This document shows, piece after piece, positions 50,500 through 62,494 of a DNA stretch of 64,000 nt. The translations under genes and the position numbers were made by a program. The notes beneath the pieces are model-generated. The model did no database searches. It was not told the origin of the DNA and saw only the letters and a list, made by a program, of their open reading frames with translations. The number at the start of each line of letters is the position of its first letter. The first letter of the stretch is position 1. Origin of the DNA: Branchinecta lynchi (Eukaryota; Arthropoda; Branchiopoda; Anostraca; Branchinectidae). The DNA lies in assembly GCA_023053575.1 (NCBI GenBank), contig JAKZAP010000009.1, forward strand, positions 12,505,869 to 12,569,868, in the 5' to 3' direction.

Positions 50500-51560
50500 T
50501 AGACTGCCAAACAAATGCCAAACAGGCAGTTGTAACTAAATAATGTTAGACTTGCTTATGACGTGATTCTGTCTTTGTTTTGCGCTGTTTCGGGGTTATA
50601 GGACTTAATAGAGAAGATAAGAAGTCGTAAATAACGCAGGTTCTTCTCTGTGAAATATCTTATAAATAATTTATTGTGGACTGAAGTCTAAGGCAGTCGG
50701 AGGCAGACGTCATTTCGTAAATCTTTCTATGGCTCATTGCGCTTAAAGCTGGAGACATGAGACTTTTGACTGCCCAGTCACAAATCTTGGATTATTTATA
50801 GTTGATCAGGCAACAGAGGTAGGGGCTGATGGCTCTTCCAATCTATGGTCTTTTTTTCTTTCTTTTTTAATATCGAACAAAAGCGAGATCAATGAGTTAT
50901 ATCGCAGCGTAAGCTAACACACAAAATAAAAAATCAATTGAATAAAAGATAAACACTCAATCTTCGCACTTTCCTTCCTGTCTTACCGATAATACTAATA
51001 CTAACCCCGACTTCGTACGGTACATTTCTAACCCCTTTAACAAAACCACGCTGATTCTCTCACTTGCCGTGTTTTGATACCTTCCATGTGTAGGCTATCG
51101 GTACGCTTTCGACGGTAAGTTTTTCCTTCAGAAAAAACCGTTTATGTAAATTGTTTCCCTGTTTTCCTACAAGTCAACGGGTCTCGGAAAACACTTAAAA
51201 CTGACAAAACCGTGGGTTATTTGTTGCAAGCACAGCCTAGTTTTAAAGTATACTAATATTTTAAATACTGTAAGTTGAAGAGTAAATAGTGCGAGGGGTC
51301 CTTTAAGAAATGGCTATTGCCGGGAGCAACACTTTGGTTGGTTTCTTGAGTATCGGTTAAATGCTGAAGTAGTTAACCCATCGTGGTTTTCAAAAGTTTC
51401 TATTCCAAATCTGTGGTCTTTGCTTTCCCTTGTACCCAGAGGCGTTACTAGCCAAAATGTTTGGGGGGTCATGGTATTTACCGACTGGCTGGTCATTGTT
51501 ACCGATTGTTTTTGCAGAAAAAAATACCGTTTTTAAGAAAACACTTGCAACTGTATGTAG
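50500..51560. other. 5' flank of the DOMON gene, no gene recognised
   Basis: Should hold the promoter. A half CRE (TGACGTG) lies near 50,560; no clear TATA box. Nothing else recognised. Confidence 0.4.
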
Positions 51561-52893
51561 CAGGTAAGGGCTCTGTCAGATTGATCGAAGGTCCCTGATA
51601 TGCCTGCCAAGTTTCGTCTTGAAAAACGCGATCACCGGAATTCCACAAGGCCCCCATCCCCCCATCCACCCCCTCCCTCCTCAATTGTCAAGATCTAGTC
51701 CAATTGTACAAACGATTTATCTAGAATAAATGCTTGTTCTTCCCAGAAAGCTTAACTCCGATCCCTCCATTTTAACCGTTTCTTGATGTTTCCGATCACC
51801 CCCTCCCAACTCCCCATAGCTGTTGAATCCGTTGTCGTAAGTTTAGATGAATCATTTGATAAAAAGTACTTTTCGACTTTGCAGTTAACATGCGCACTTT
51901 AACGGAGCTGGAACTTCATTGGTAAGCAAAATACTTGAGGCAAAAATGGTAATGGGCTCACGGGATCATGAAATATATACCTCGCTTAAAAGTATTCTTC
52001 TTACTTTGCGGTCAGATTGGTACTATAAGCCAATAGTCGGTTTTGGAAAGTGGCGATCTCAAAGCCAATCTTGTCGAATGTCCAATATTCCAGCTAAGTT
52101 GCATCGTCCTAGCGCATCTGGAAGTAACTTAACTCGTGATTACCGGAATTCCCCCCCCCCGCTCAAACTCCCCCCACAGTCGCCGGAGCCAATCCAGTTC
52201 TGAAAAAGATTTATCCAGAGCATCTGTTTGTTATTCCCACGAAGTTCCATCCCGATCTCTCCAACATAAGCTGGTCAGGTAATTACCGGTCTCCCCCCCT
52301 CCAACCGTTGTCGAATCCGGTCCGGCCATGAAAAGATCACCAGAGATATTTCCTCTGTTCAATTATTAAATTTCACTCAAATCTGATCACCCGTTCCAAA
52401 GTTAAACATGACTCAATATTTCGGATTCCTCCTCCCTCCACTCCCCCCGCGACTATCGGATCGAGGAAATTCGTATTTACAAGTCAGTTTGAGTTGGATC
52501 CCTGATGTACCTCCTAAGTTTCGTCGCGAAAATCCCCAAAACTGACATGACCGGAATTCAGGGAAACTCCCCTCCACCCCGCCCCCTCAAGGGTCCGGAT
52601 CCAATCCAGTTCTGTAAATGATTTATCTGGGATAAATGCTTGTTCTTCCCAGCAAGTCTCACTCCGATCCCTCCATTCTAACCGTTTTTCGAGATTTCCG
52701 ATCTCCCCCCCTACCCCATCCCCTGCTCCCCCATAGCGGTCCGGACTTCAAATGGGACATCAAAGAAATGTCTTCGATTCAGTTTTCAAGTTTCATTCCA
52801 AAAAGCTACACACTACTCATTTTTCCAGATTCCTCCACCCTCCACCCCCCCCCCCACCCCCAGATCGTCGGATCGGGAAACTGATCGTTTCCA
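51560..52893 (+). mobile_element. Family A element, left piece split by hAT
   Basis: Tandem units with GCCAAGTTTCGTC and related cores and C-runs, including the ~125-bp TTTGCGGTCAGATTGG variant. It continues after the hAT insertion at 54,835. A clear AACAAGAGCT start was not found. Confidence 0.6.
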
Positions 52894-54826
52894 CAGGGGC
52901 GTCACTATGGGGGAGGGGGGGACTCCCCCCTAAAGGTCCTGAGAAAGTACTTTTGTCGGGCGAAGCCCGGCGAAAGTTCACTTGTTTGTCGGCGCGAAGC
53001 GCCGGCAAACATAGAAAAAATAATATTTTGTATGCTTTTTATCAGGCATCGGTCGATCCGTCGGCACATCGGGTGTTTTTATATGCAAGAAATGAAATCC
53101 TGCAAACGTTTGTTGGGCAAAACATTGAAGAAATCGAATTCTGCATGCTTTTGTCGTGCCTCGGTATTCTCGTCGGCACATCGGGTTCTTTTTATACAGA
53201 AGGAATCCAGAAGAAATAAAAACAAATTAAGTTTTTGTCGGGCATCGGTCGACTCGTCGGCACATCGGGTTCTTTTTATACGCAAGAAATGAAATCCTGC
53301 AAACATTTGTCAGGCAAAGCACTGGAGAAATCGAATTCTGCAAGCTTTTGTCGTGCCTCGGTTCGTCGGCACATCGGGTTCTTTTTATAGAAAAGAAATC
53401 CAGAAGAAATATTTTTTTATGCTTTTGTCGGGTGTCGGTCGACTCTTTGGCATATCGGGTTCTACTTATACGTAAGAAATCAAATTTTGCAAACTTTGTC
53501 GGCCGCACCCAGGAAGTTTAAGTTTCATTGGCACAAGGGGTTATTTTTACACGTATGAATCAAGTTCTGTACAGTCTAGTCGAGCAAAACACAGAACAAA
53601 TCAAATGCTCGATGGTTTTGTCGGGCGTCGGTATTCTCGTCACATCGGGTTCTTCTAAAAAAAAAAAAAAAAATCAAATTCTGTAACTTTTTATCGGGCC
53701 CATGCCGAAAGTTCAAGTCTCGTCGGTACATCGGCTTCTATTTACACGTTCTTTACAATCTTGTCGGGCAAAACCCAGAAGAAATCGAATTCTGAATGCT
53801 TTTGTCGGGCGTCGGTGTTCTTGTCCGCACACCGAGTGTTCTATACGTAAGAAATCAAATTCTGCAAACATTTGCCGGTCGCAAACTTTTCCGGAAAAAT
53901 ACAGATTAAAAAAAAATCGGCGGCGTTGCTTAGTTCAACTTGTTCTGGGTACAGTCGTTGGAAGCTTCGCTTCTTAGCAAAAGTTGAAACGAAAAGCCGA
54001 ATATGTGAAATTAAATATATGTATTTACATCAAAGGAACAATGTCAACTGTTACAGTAAGTTTTACACAAAATTTCGCCTGGCGCATTTTGTAGTATTCC
54101 CTATTTGGAAGAATGGTTTATCATTTAGTTTTCCTTTTAGGATAGAAATTCTTGGGGTTTGAAACACGTTAATAGCCGGTACTTACTGTATGGTACTGTA
54201 GCTGAATTTTCCGCAAAAAAACAGATTAAAAAAATTTCGCCTGCGGCGCTTGGTTTAACTTGCCTTGGTACAGTCGTTGGAAACTTTGCTTTCCAGCGAA
54301 AGTTCAAATGAAAAGACGAATATGTGAACTTTAAAATACGAGATTATACCAAAGGAATAACCTCAATTTTACAGTTAATTCACACAAAATTTCGCCTGCG
54401 GTGCATTTCGTAGTATTCTTTATTGAGAAGAACAGTGTTTCATTTAGCTTGTCGTTTTAGGATTGAAATTCGCTGAAACACGTTAAAAGCTAGAACTTGT
54501 ATGGTAGGTATAGTTAAATTTTTCCGGAAAAAAAGGCAGATTTAAAAAATTTCGCCTGCGGCGCTCAATTTAACTTGTTCTTGGTACAGTCGTTGGAAGC
54601 TTCGCTTTTTAGCGAAGGCTAAAATGAAAAGCCACATATGTGAACTTAAAATACGAAATTACATCAAAGGAATAATCTCAACTGATGCATTACAGTTAGT
54701 TTTACCCCGATTCTATTCTGTGCTGGCGGGAAATGTACGCCGTTGCCGCGAAGCGGCAACGGCGTGTTTTGTCGGCACAAACTGGACGTCCCCCCCCCCA
54801 AAGGTAAAAGGCTAGTGACGCCCCTG
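52894..54826. mobile_element. hAT-like non-autonomous element, 1.93 kb, with 8-bp target duplication
   Basis: Ends CAGGGGCGTCACTA and TAGTGACGCCCCTG are perfect 14-bp inverted repeats. CGTTTCCA flanks both sides (52,886-52,893 and 54,827-54,834), the 8-bp duplication of hAT elements. The left half is a satellite-like array (53,030-53,880). The right half holds repeated TTTCGCCTGCGGCGC-type blocks. No transposase. Confidence 0.88.
53030..53880. repeat. Tandem array inside the hAT element
   Basis: Units with TCGTCGGCACATCGGGTTCT recur at alternating spacings of about 80 and 110-117 bp (53,056, 53,173, 53,255, 53,363). Overlapping Cys/Arg-rich frames on both strands follow the repeat and are not genes. 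Confidence 0.7.
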
Positions 54827-54834
54827 CGTTTCCA

Positions 54835-55035
54835 GGTTAGTTTGGTCGGGTCCCTCATCACCGGAATTCCGGGAAACTGACCTAGAAGTAAGCCTGCCAA
54901 GCCTGCCAAGTTTCATCGTCCTCGCACATCTGGAAGTAGCCTACCTAACTCGATAAAGTGTGACAAAAAATCGGATCGACAGGCGGAATTGCGATCGGTA
55001 TATGGCACTTGAGCCAGAGGCTTCAAGTGCTATAA
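54835..55035 (+). mobile_element. Family A element, right piece with 3' hairpin
   Basis: Resumes after the hAT insertion with further units and ends in TATGGCACTTGAGCC-AGA-GGCTTCAAGTGC (55,002-55,030), the family 3' hairpin in plus orientation. Confidence 0.68.
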
Positions 55036-55051
55036 AAACTACTGTCTTGAC

Positions 55052-56260
55052 GAACAAGACCAAAGGGTGTCGATAGGATCCCAAAAATCTAAGATTTGAT
55101 CCAGACAATTCGGTCTTGTCTTCGCCAGGCTAATCATCAGAGAAAACCGAGTTCAGATATTCTATCTACCTATCTATACCTCTATAAGCCATATCTATTT
55201 TGACGATATTGACCGAAACTTCCTGCTTCACTACTGCCAAATTTGCGGTTTCGCCAGAATTCCGAGCGAACTACTAGTCCAGCAAAAAAAGAAAAATTCA
55301 GAAACGAAGCCGGCGTATCTCCTTATCCCTATAAAGAAATCTAATCAACTTTAAATAAAATTTTGACTTAAAAAAAATGCGGGTACAACCGGATTCCGGA
55401 CTAATTATATGTCCGGGTAAAAAATGATCATTATATACAGAGTCAGCGTCTCTTCTTACCCCTAAATATATCATCTAATCAACTTCAGATAAAGCATATT
55501 TTACTTTTAACATATTTTTCCGGTTTTTGCCGGATTACAGGCGAACTAGTTGTCCGGCGAGAAATGGTTTTCACCATCGGGTTCTGCATGTCTTCTTACC
55601 CATAAATCAAACAATTAGTCAACTTCAAATGAAACTGTTACTTTTAACCAACTTTCCGGTTTTGGCCGGATTCCGGACGAACTGCTTGTCCGGCGACAAA
55701 ACGATTTTCCCCATCATGCTCAGCATGTCTTCTTACCCCTAAATCAAACATTTAATCAACTTCAAATGAAACTTTTACTTTTAATCAACTTTCCGGTTTT
55801 TGCCGGATTTCGGACGAACTACTCGTCCAGCGAGAAAATGGTTTTCACCATCGTGCTCAGCATGTCTTCTTACCCCTAAATCAAACATTTCTTCAAATGA
55901 AACTTTTTCTTTTAACAAACTTTCCGGTTTTTGCCGGATTCCGGACGAACTACTTGTCCGGTGAGAAAATGATTGTCACCATCGTGCTCAGCATGTCTTT
56001 TTACCCAATAATCGACTATCACATTAGCTGTTTAAAAATATTTTGTTCGTCCCTTAAATTGAACCCCCTCCCCCCACCCCCAAATATAGGGCTACAGAGC
56101 CCATCTACGAACTCGACCTTACCCTTGACCCAAACAATGCTCATACAAAGTTTCATCAAAATATCTCATTCCCTTCGAGAGTTATCGTGCTAACAGACGG
56201 ACGGACAACTTTTGCGATGTCATAGGTATCCCTCCACTTACGTTTTGGGATCCCAAAAAT
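55052..56260 (-). mobile_element. Family B element, copy 1 of a tandem pair
   Basis: Begins GAACAAGACCAAAGG and ends GTTTTGGGATCCCAAAAAT. Contains about six central repeats of roughly 130-145 bp with CAGCATGTCTTCTTACCC and GACGAACTACTTGTCCGG cores. Very similar to 56,335-57,550. Confidence 0.8.
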
Positions 56261-56334
56261 AGACTGATTTAAAAAAAAAATGACTGTTAATGAGAAAAAA
56301 TCGACTATTTTTACGAAAAGCCGACTGTTTTGAA

Positions 56335-57550
56335 GAACAAGACCAAAGGTGTCGGTGGGATCCCAAAAATCTAAGATTTGATCCAGACAATTCGGTCTTG
56401 TCTTCGCCAGGCTAATCATCAGAGAAAACCGAGTTCAGATATTATATCTATCTATCTATACCTCTATAAGCCATATCTATTTTGACGATATTGACCGAAA
56501 CTTCCTGCTTTACTACTGCCAAACTTGCGGTTTCGCCCGAATTCCGAGCGAACTACTAGTCCAGCAAAAAAAGAAAAATTCAGAAACGAAGCCGGCGTAT
56601 CTCTTTATCCCTATAAAGAAATCTACTCAACTTTAAATAAAATTTTGACTTAAAAAAAATGCGGGTACAACCGGATTCCGGACTAATTATATGTCCGGGT
56701 AAAAAATGATCATTATATACAGACTCAGCGTCTCTTCTTACCCCTACATATATCATCTAATCAACTTCAGATAAAGCTTTTACTTTTAACATATTTTCCC
56801 GTTTTGGCCGGAATAAAGGCGAACTAGTTGTCCGGCGAGAAAATGGTTTTCACCATCGGGTTCAGCATGTCTTCTTACCCATAAATCTAACATTTAATCA
56901 ACTTCAAATTAAACTGTTACTTTTAACCAACTTTCCGGTTTTGGCCGGATTCCGGACGAACTACTCGTCCAGCGAGAAAATGGTTTTCACCATCATGCTC
57001 AGCATGTCTTCTTACCCCTAAATCAAACATTTAATCAACTTCAAATGAAACTTTTACTTTTAACCAACTTTCCGGTTTTTGCCGGATTCCGGACGAACTA
57101 CTCGTCCAGCGAGAAAATGGTTTTCACCATCGTGCTCAGCATGTCTTCTTACCCCTCAAACGTTTAATCAACTTCAAATTAAACTTTTACTTTAACAAAC
57201 TTTCCGTTTTTTGCCGGATTCCGGACGAACTACTTGTCCGGCGAGAAAATGATTGTCACCATCGTGCTCAGCATGTCTTCTTACCCCATAATCGACTATC
57301 ACATTAGCTGTTTAAAAATATTTTGTTTGTCCCTTAAATTGAACCCCCTCCCCCACCCCCAAATATAGGCTACAGAGCCCATCTACGAACTCGACCTTAC
57401 CCTTGACCCAAACAATACTCATAGGCTACCAAGTTTCATCAAAATATCTCATTCCCTTCGAGAGTTATCGTGCTTACAGACGGACGGACAGACGGACAAC
57501 TTTTGCGATGTCATAGGTATCCCTCCACTTACGTTTTGGGATCCCAAAAA
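56335..57550 (-). mobile_element. Family B element, copy 2 of a tandem pair
   Basis: Same ends and internal order as the preceding copy, with a longer GTCCGTCTGTCCGTC microsatellite at its 5' end. The first ~120 bp of both copies match almost exactly, including TATCTATCTATACCTC. The pair, offset by 1,283 bp, looks like a tandem duplication or two head-to-tail insertions. Confidence 0.8.
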
Positions 57551-57579
57551 CCGACAAAAAATAGAGTGTTGTACCGCCC

Positions 57580-57955
57580 TTTATAAGTCACATTTCTTAG
57601 CCATCGCTTGGAAAGTGTTAAAATTAGGGATAGTCGTCCCTGGAGATGCAGCCAAAAGATCTGCACTTTTCAAAATGGTCCAGGAGAGCAAAAAAGGCGA
57701 TTTTAAGACCATTGCATTGGCAGACACTATGGCTTCTTGTCATACTCGTGTCTCAACTACCATGCGTCGTACAGAAAAGACCATTAGGCAAAAAACGCGT
57801 CTGTCCTTCGGGTATAAAGAAATTTAAAATGTTTTTCAGAAAATATGGCAGATACGACCTTTTGGCTGTCCAGGGACCTGGTACTACTTGCCACTACTAT
57901 GGTGACGCTATTTGGGGGTTGTTTCCTCTAAGTTTTGGTTCCTTCTGTTCTTAAA
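57580..57955 (+). CDS. Possible exon pair of unknown gene
   Basis: Two short frames. One, at 57,615-57,827, has Lys/Thr/Arg-rich content. The second follows a good acceptor (TTTAAAATGTTTTTCAG, ending 57,838) and reads Lys-Tyr-Gly-Arg-Tyr-Asp-Leu-Leu..Gly-Pro-Gly-Thr-Thr-Cys-His-Tyr-Tyr-Gly-Asp-Ala-Ile-Trp-Gly-Leu to a stop just before the MITE at 57,950. The composition looks protein-like, but I do not recognise it. Could equally be a dead element fragment. Confidence 0.25.
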
Positions 57956-58349
57956 GTTTAACTGAAAGAACTAGATAGGGCAATCTAGTAACCCATCAAT
58001 TCTTCAGTTAAATAGGCTTGAAGACCCGATCAAAATATGTTACTTCGTTGCTCCGCCATTCGCAAAATGATCGAATTTTCAAATAGTGGAATTTCCCTGT
58101 CGGATTTGTGGTATCTCTATGCGCATGTACTATGTTGTATGCTTGACCAGAAAGATTTACGAAAAGTTTGTGTCCAGGCGCTAAGCAGTCTTCATGACCG
58201 ATCTCACACACTGCCGCCAGAAAAGCCGAGTTTGTGTTGAGATAGAGCAGATAGTGGAAAATAAAAAAATACCTTAGCAGAATCCAAATAATTCAGGGTA
58301 TTCAATTAAATTATACAAAAATAAGTTTGCCTTTCAGTTAAACTTTAAA
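57950..58349. mobile_element. MITE with CTTAAAGTTTAACTG ends, second copy
   Basis: Ends CTTAAAGTTTAACTGAAAG and CTTTCAGTTAAACTTTAAAG. The interior is the complement of 37,322-37,779 around GTTACTTCGTTGCTCCGC and AAATAGTGGAATTTCC. Confidence 0.72.
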
Positions 58350-59235
58350 GAATCCGATACTGGTAATCAATAATAATTATAATTGCTTCATGACACCACA
58401 TCATATACTCGAAGAGGAAAAAAGGAGTATAACCAAAAAGAATTATACTCATGTACATCAACAAGCAGAAACATAAATACGAGTGTCGATATTATTACAG
58501 TGCCAGATCCAACATTTGATGGCGTCGGAACGTCGCAAGGCCACACAAAAGCACAAGACGTGTCACTGGCTCAGGGGTAAAAATCACTTTTCAAGCTCAC
58601 TAATAACATGTGTTAAACAGTTAGTTTTACTATACTTAAAAAAATGCAAAGAGCGCTCGGCAACCAGAAACATAAATTGTCGTTTATGTAATCGGTTATA
58701 ATTATTTGTTTACTCTTAGAATAAAGGAGCCTAACCTAATAAGAAGGCAAAAACAAGATTCGCCCCGAAAAGGGTTCAACAACTTACTGCGTCCTGAAAG
58801 TGCGTAAGTGTCGTCTGTTTATACCGTACTAGGATAAAAGCACGGTAAAAGCGCGTGATACCCTTAGCCACAGAGCTAGATGTTCTTATAGTAAACAGAT
58901 GCTGAGCTGAAGTTGGATCGACAAAAATACCACCAATCTAAAGATAGCTTTTCTCTCTTGATTTCCTGGAAAATTAAGAAAAATCGGTTTGAAACAATTG
59001 TCCGGTGACGAAATCCGGTCGTGTGTTGCAAGCTTCACCGAACGGATCGAGTTATGGCGTTATTCTAGAATTAAGTGGCCTATAGCTACCGTAGTGTTGT
59101 TTGAATATGAAACCAAAAAACCGTAAATCAGTTAGATCCGGCCGAATTTTAAAATCCGGCGGGAAAAGTAATTCATAGCTTTACCTACTGTATCGAAGCA
59201 TGGCCATAAGTTCTTGCACCAAGCGAACCAGCCGT
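58350..59235. other. No gene recognised
   Basis: AT-rich unique-looking sequence with short frames only. Confidence 0.45.
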
Positions 59236-59373
59236 TACACTGCAAAAAAAAAAATCTTGCAGTATTTGCTACTGGGATTATCTTATCCCCACAGGGATCA
59301 GATGCCCACAGGGACAAGATGAATCCCAGTAGCAAATACTGCATCCTTATTCGGAGAAACTTTTTACAGTGTA
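59236..59373. mobile_element. MITE with TACACTGYAAAAA ends
   Basis: TACACTGCAAAAAA and TTTTTACAGTGTA are inverted. Inside, GCAGTATTTGCTACTGGGAT is inverted at 59,324-59,343. Related to 19,722-19,894, which shares the CCTTAxTCGGAGAAACT flank. Confidence 0.65.
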
Positions 59374-59869
59374 AGGTGTCCATTTTGAGCAAAACTGGAG
59401 TTGCTTCATCCAAGACCTTTTTTCTACCCTGGCAGAAGTTTCATAACATTTCACAAAATATGCAAATATTACAACAGATATGAGATAATACACAACCATG
59501 CTTGTTGACGTTATAGAATATTTCCGTTATGACATTTCAAGTGTTGTTTTTTCGCTACCAAATAAAAGGATGGTATCCGCAAAAACGCAACTATTGGCAG
59601 CATTGGTTTATCTAAAATGCAACATGGATATTGGCATATAATTATTTAAAAAAACTGTGCCTATTTATTGACAGAAATATAATCAGCTTACTTTTCGTTA
59701 ATGTCCCTTAGTTAGGCTAGAAACGTAAAGTAAAATAGACTTTCTTGGTCTTGAACTTGAGACCAGAGCTAAAATCTTGGTCTTGGTCTCAATACCAGGG
59801 CTAAAATATTGGTCTTGGCCTTCGTCTTGACGCTTTGGTGTTGTCGACATCACTGGGTGAAGGTATGGG
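59374..59869. other. No gene recognised
   Basis: No element end or exon seen. A short AAATCTTGGTCTTGG-type repeat occurs at 59,765-59,825. Confidence 0.45.
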
Positions 59870-60600
59870 GATGAAATCCGTAAATGAATTGGTCGATTTC
59901 CCGGAAAAATCCGCAAATAAATTGGATCAATAGGTGTCCGTGTGGGGCTAAAATCGATGAATGAATTATTTCCTGGAATAATCCGTAAATGAATCGGAGC
60001 AAAAGGGTCCGTCTGTGGCTGAAACCCGTAAATGAATCGGTAGGTTATCCAGAATAATCCGTAAATGAATCGGACCAATAGGGTGTCCGTATGGTTGAAA
60101 TCCGTAAATGAATCGGTGGATTTCTCGGAAAATACGTAAATGAATTGGACCAATAGGGTGTCCGTATGGTAAAATTCGTAAGTAATCGGTAGATTTCTCG
60201 GAAAAATACGTAAATGAATCGGACCAATAGGGTGTCCGTATGGTTGAAATCCGTAAATGAATCGGTAGATTTCTCGGAAAAATACGTAAATGAATCGGAC
60301 CAATAGGGTGTCCGTATGGTTGAAATCCGAAAATGAATCGGTAGATTTCTCGGAAAAATACGTAAATGAATCGGACCAATAGGGTGTCCGTATGGTTGAA
60401 ATCCGTATGGAATCGGTAGATTTCTCGGAAAAATACGTAAATGAATCGGACCAATAGGGTGTCCGTATGGTTGAAATCCGTAAATGAATCGGTAGATTTC
60501 TCGGAAAAATACGTAAATGAATCAGACCAATAAGGTGTCGGTATGGTTGAAATCCGTAAATGAATCGATAGATTTCCCGGAAAAATTGAGTAAACGAATT
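59870..60600. repeat. 75-bp satellite array
   Basis: About nine units. GGACCAATAGGGTGTCCGTA recurs at 60,073, 60,148, 60,222, 60,298, 60,374 and 60,449, spaced 74-76 bp; each unit contains AAATACGTAAATGAATCGG and CGGTAGATTTCTCGG. The left end is more diverged. Long minus-strand frames (201 and 162 codons) are artefacts of the repeat. Confidence 0.88.
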
Positions 60601-61562
60601 GACGTACTTCTGGACGAGGAATATTTCCTCGTTGCTTATTCTTTCATGTGATTTCGTCTAATGTTTAGTGTGTCTTGGCATGTGCCGAATGTTTTGTCGT
60701 GTCCATTTATGATTTCTTATTTTTGTTTAGTTATCTTGGGTAAACATACTCGGTCTTAATGTACCTGTACTCATAACAAAGATAAACTTTAGGACAACGT
60801 AGAGGAACTTATATGAGTCTAGCCTTGCTTACTTTCTTTATTTCTATTAACCTAATTTATTTGTTTTTCTGAGGTTTTAGTCTTCCTTGTCGCAGTGGTC
60901 CATTTCCCGTGTCACTTTGAATTTTGGTAAGGTAGCGTACAAGCATCTTGACGGTTTCACCTATTCGCAACGAGCTATTTCCAAGGTCAGCCGGCTCCAT
61001 CCTAACCTTTCAGAGGATCCTCCCTTTAGATTATCCAAAAAAGTCTCTTCAAATGTTTTATAATGTATCTGCCTGGTTACTGGCGAGGTGAAGGGGTTTA
61101 TGTTTATAGGAGGTTTACGGGAGGTTTACAGGAGCAAATAAAAAATGTAGCCTCCCACCACTGTCTTGTGTGATTTCTTCAATTGACAGAACTGTCAGTT
61201 AAACGATCGTGGAAATTTGAGGGCATATTGCTGTAAAGAACAGACTTTATCTGCGGGTTTGTCGAGTTTTCAACAGTTTTGCCTAGCCCAGCCAACAGTT
61301 TAGCAGTTTTCAAGATTCTTTGTGGTGACCGTGAGTGTGTTCCACCCTTCTAACAATAGTAACTATTAGTTATTATTTTTGTTCCAACCTCGTTTGAAAA
61401 GTTATTACTCTAAACGTTCCAGCCTTCTTGAAATAGTAACTAATAGTTTTTGCTAATAGCTATTGGTAACTATTAGCTGTTGGTAACTACTTGCTTACCA
61501 CGCTCGACCGCGTATTAAGCGTGGTAACTACGAATCCCTGTGACGTCATTGGCCGGATTAAA
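60601..61562. other. No gene recognised
   Basis: No homology recognised. Small repeats: GGAGGTTTACGGGAGGTTTA at 61,110 and an inverted TTACCACGCT/AGCGTGGTAA at 61,496-61,526. Confidence 0.45.
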
Positions 61563-62194
61563 AGTGCGAACACACCATCAGGATCGGGAGCTCCTGGACT
61601 CGTATTCCTGCCCGGATTTTCACCACCAACATCACTTCTATATGAAAAAGTTGAAATTTGTTTAAATGGATGCAGGAAATCCGGCTGGGAAATCCTGCTC
61701 ATGTCTTCAAGGCAGAATAGTGCTAACACACGACCAGGATAAGGAGCTCCCCGGACTGGGATTCCTGCCCGGATTTTCGGAACCCCCATCCCTTCCATAT
61801 GGAAAAGTTGAAATTTTTTCAACTTGACTATGAAAGTGCAGGAAATCCGGCCGAGAAATCCTGACCGTGTGTTCGCACTTTAACCCATGGTATGATATCC
61901 GTTCTAGCCTCGACGCCACGAAGTCAACTTGATGATGAAAGTGCAGGAAATCCGGCCGGGAAATCCTGATTGTGTCTTCAAGGCGGAATAGTGCTAACAC
62001 ACAATCAGGATAAGGAGCTCCCGGACTGTGATTCCTGCCCGGATTTGGAACCATCATCAGTTCCATATGGAAAAGTTGAAATTTGTTCAACTTGATTATG
62101 AAAGTGCAGGAAATCCGGCCGGGAAATCCTGATCGTGTGTTTGCACTTTAACCCATGGTATGATATCCGTTCTAGCCTCGACGCCACGAAGTCA
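61563..62194. mobile_element. Cluster of family D MITE copies in a local duplication
   Basis: Copies at 61,563-61,710 (right end eroded), 61,719-61,878 and 61,989-62,147, plus a 3' remnant at 61,925-61,980. CCCATGGTATGATATCCGTT..GACGCCACGAAGTCA follows at 61,883 and again at 62,152, so a ~270-bp unit including one MITE has been duplicated in tandem. Confidence 0.72.
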
Positions 62195-62313
62195 GAATTC
62201 GTGACGAATAAATAAGTCGGAATAGAATAAGGGAATAAATAAAGGAAGAATTGAGAAGACTTGAATCATGGGAGTCCCATGACATGGGACGTTTTTTTTT
62301 TCCGATTCTCAAG

Positions 62314-62494
62314 TAGCGGGGGTGGAGCCGATTTGGCGCCTGTCCCTACCACAGAGAAATTATTGGCGCTATTTCTTCTGATCGCCGTTCTTCGCGTCAA
62401 GAAAGTGCGCCGAATTCAAATTAAACAGAAAGAGGCCGACATGTTGCCCTTCTCCCTCCAACAAATCGAAGCTACCATTAGTTTAAAAGACGAG
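62314..62494 (+). CDS. Possible internal exon of unknown gene
   Basis: A poly-T tract and CAAG acceptor at 62,292-62,313 precede an open frame that ends at a good donor, GAG|GTAAGG, at 62,494. It encodes Gly-Gly-Gly-Ala-Asp-Leu, a Leu/Ile/Ala-rich possible membrane helix followed by Arg-Val-Lys-Lys-Val-Arg-Arg, and a Lys/Gln-rich helix. No family recognised. Without flanking exons this could be chance. Confidence 0.3.

Noticed and set aside
53030..53508. Cys/Arg-rich frames on both strands in the hAT element
   Set aside because: They arise from the TCGTCGGCACATCGGG tandem array and read through on both strands.
59698..60454. Minus-strand frames of 201 and 162 codons
   Set aside because: They track the 75-bp satellite; repeated Ile-His-Leu-Arg and Tyr-Gly-His-Pro segments are just the repeat translated.
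59870..60600. CRISPR-like array
   Set aside because: Units are contiguous 75-bp repeats without unique spacers, and the genome is animal.
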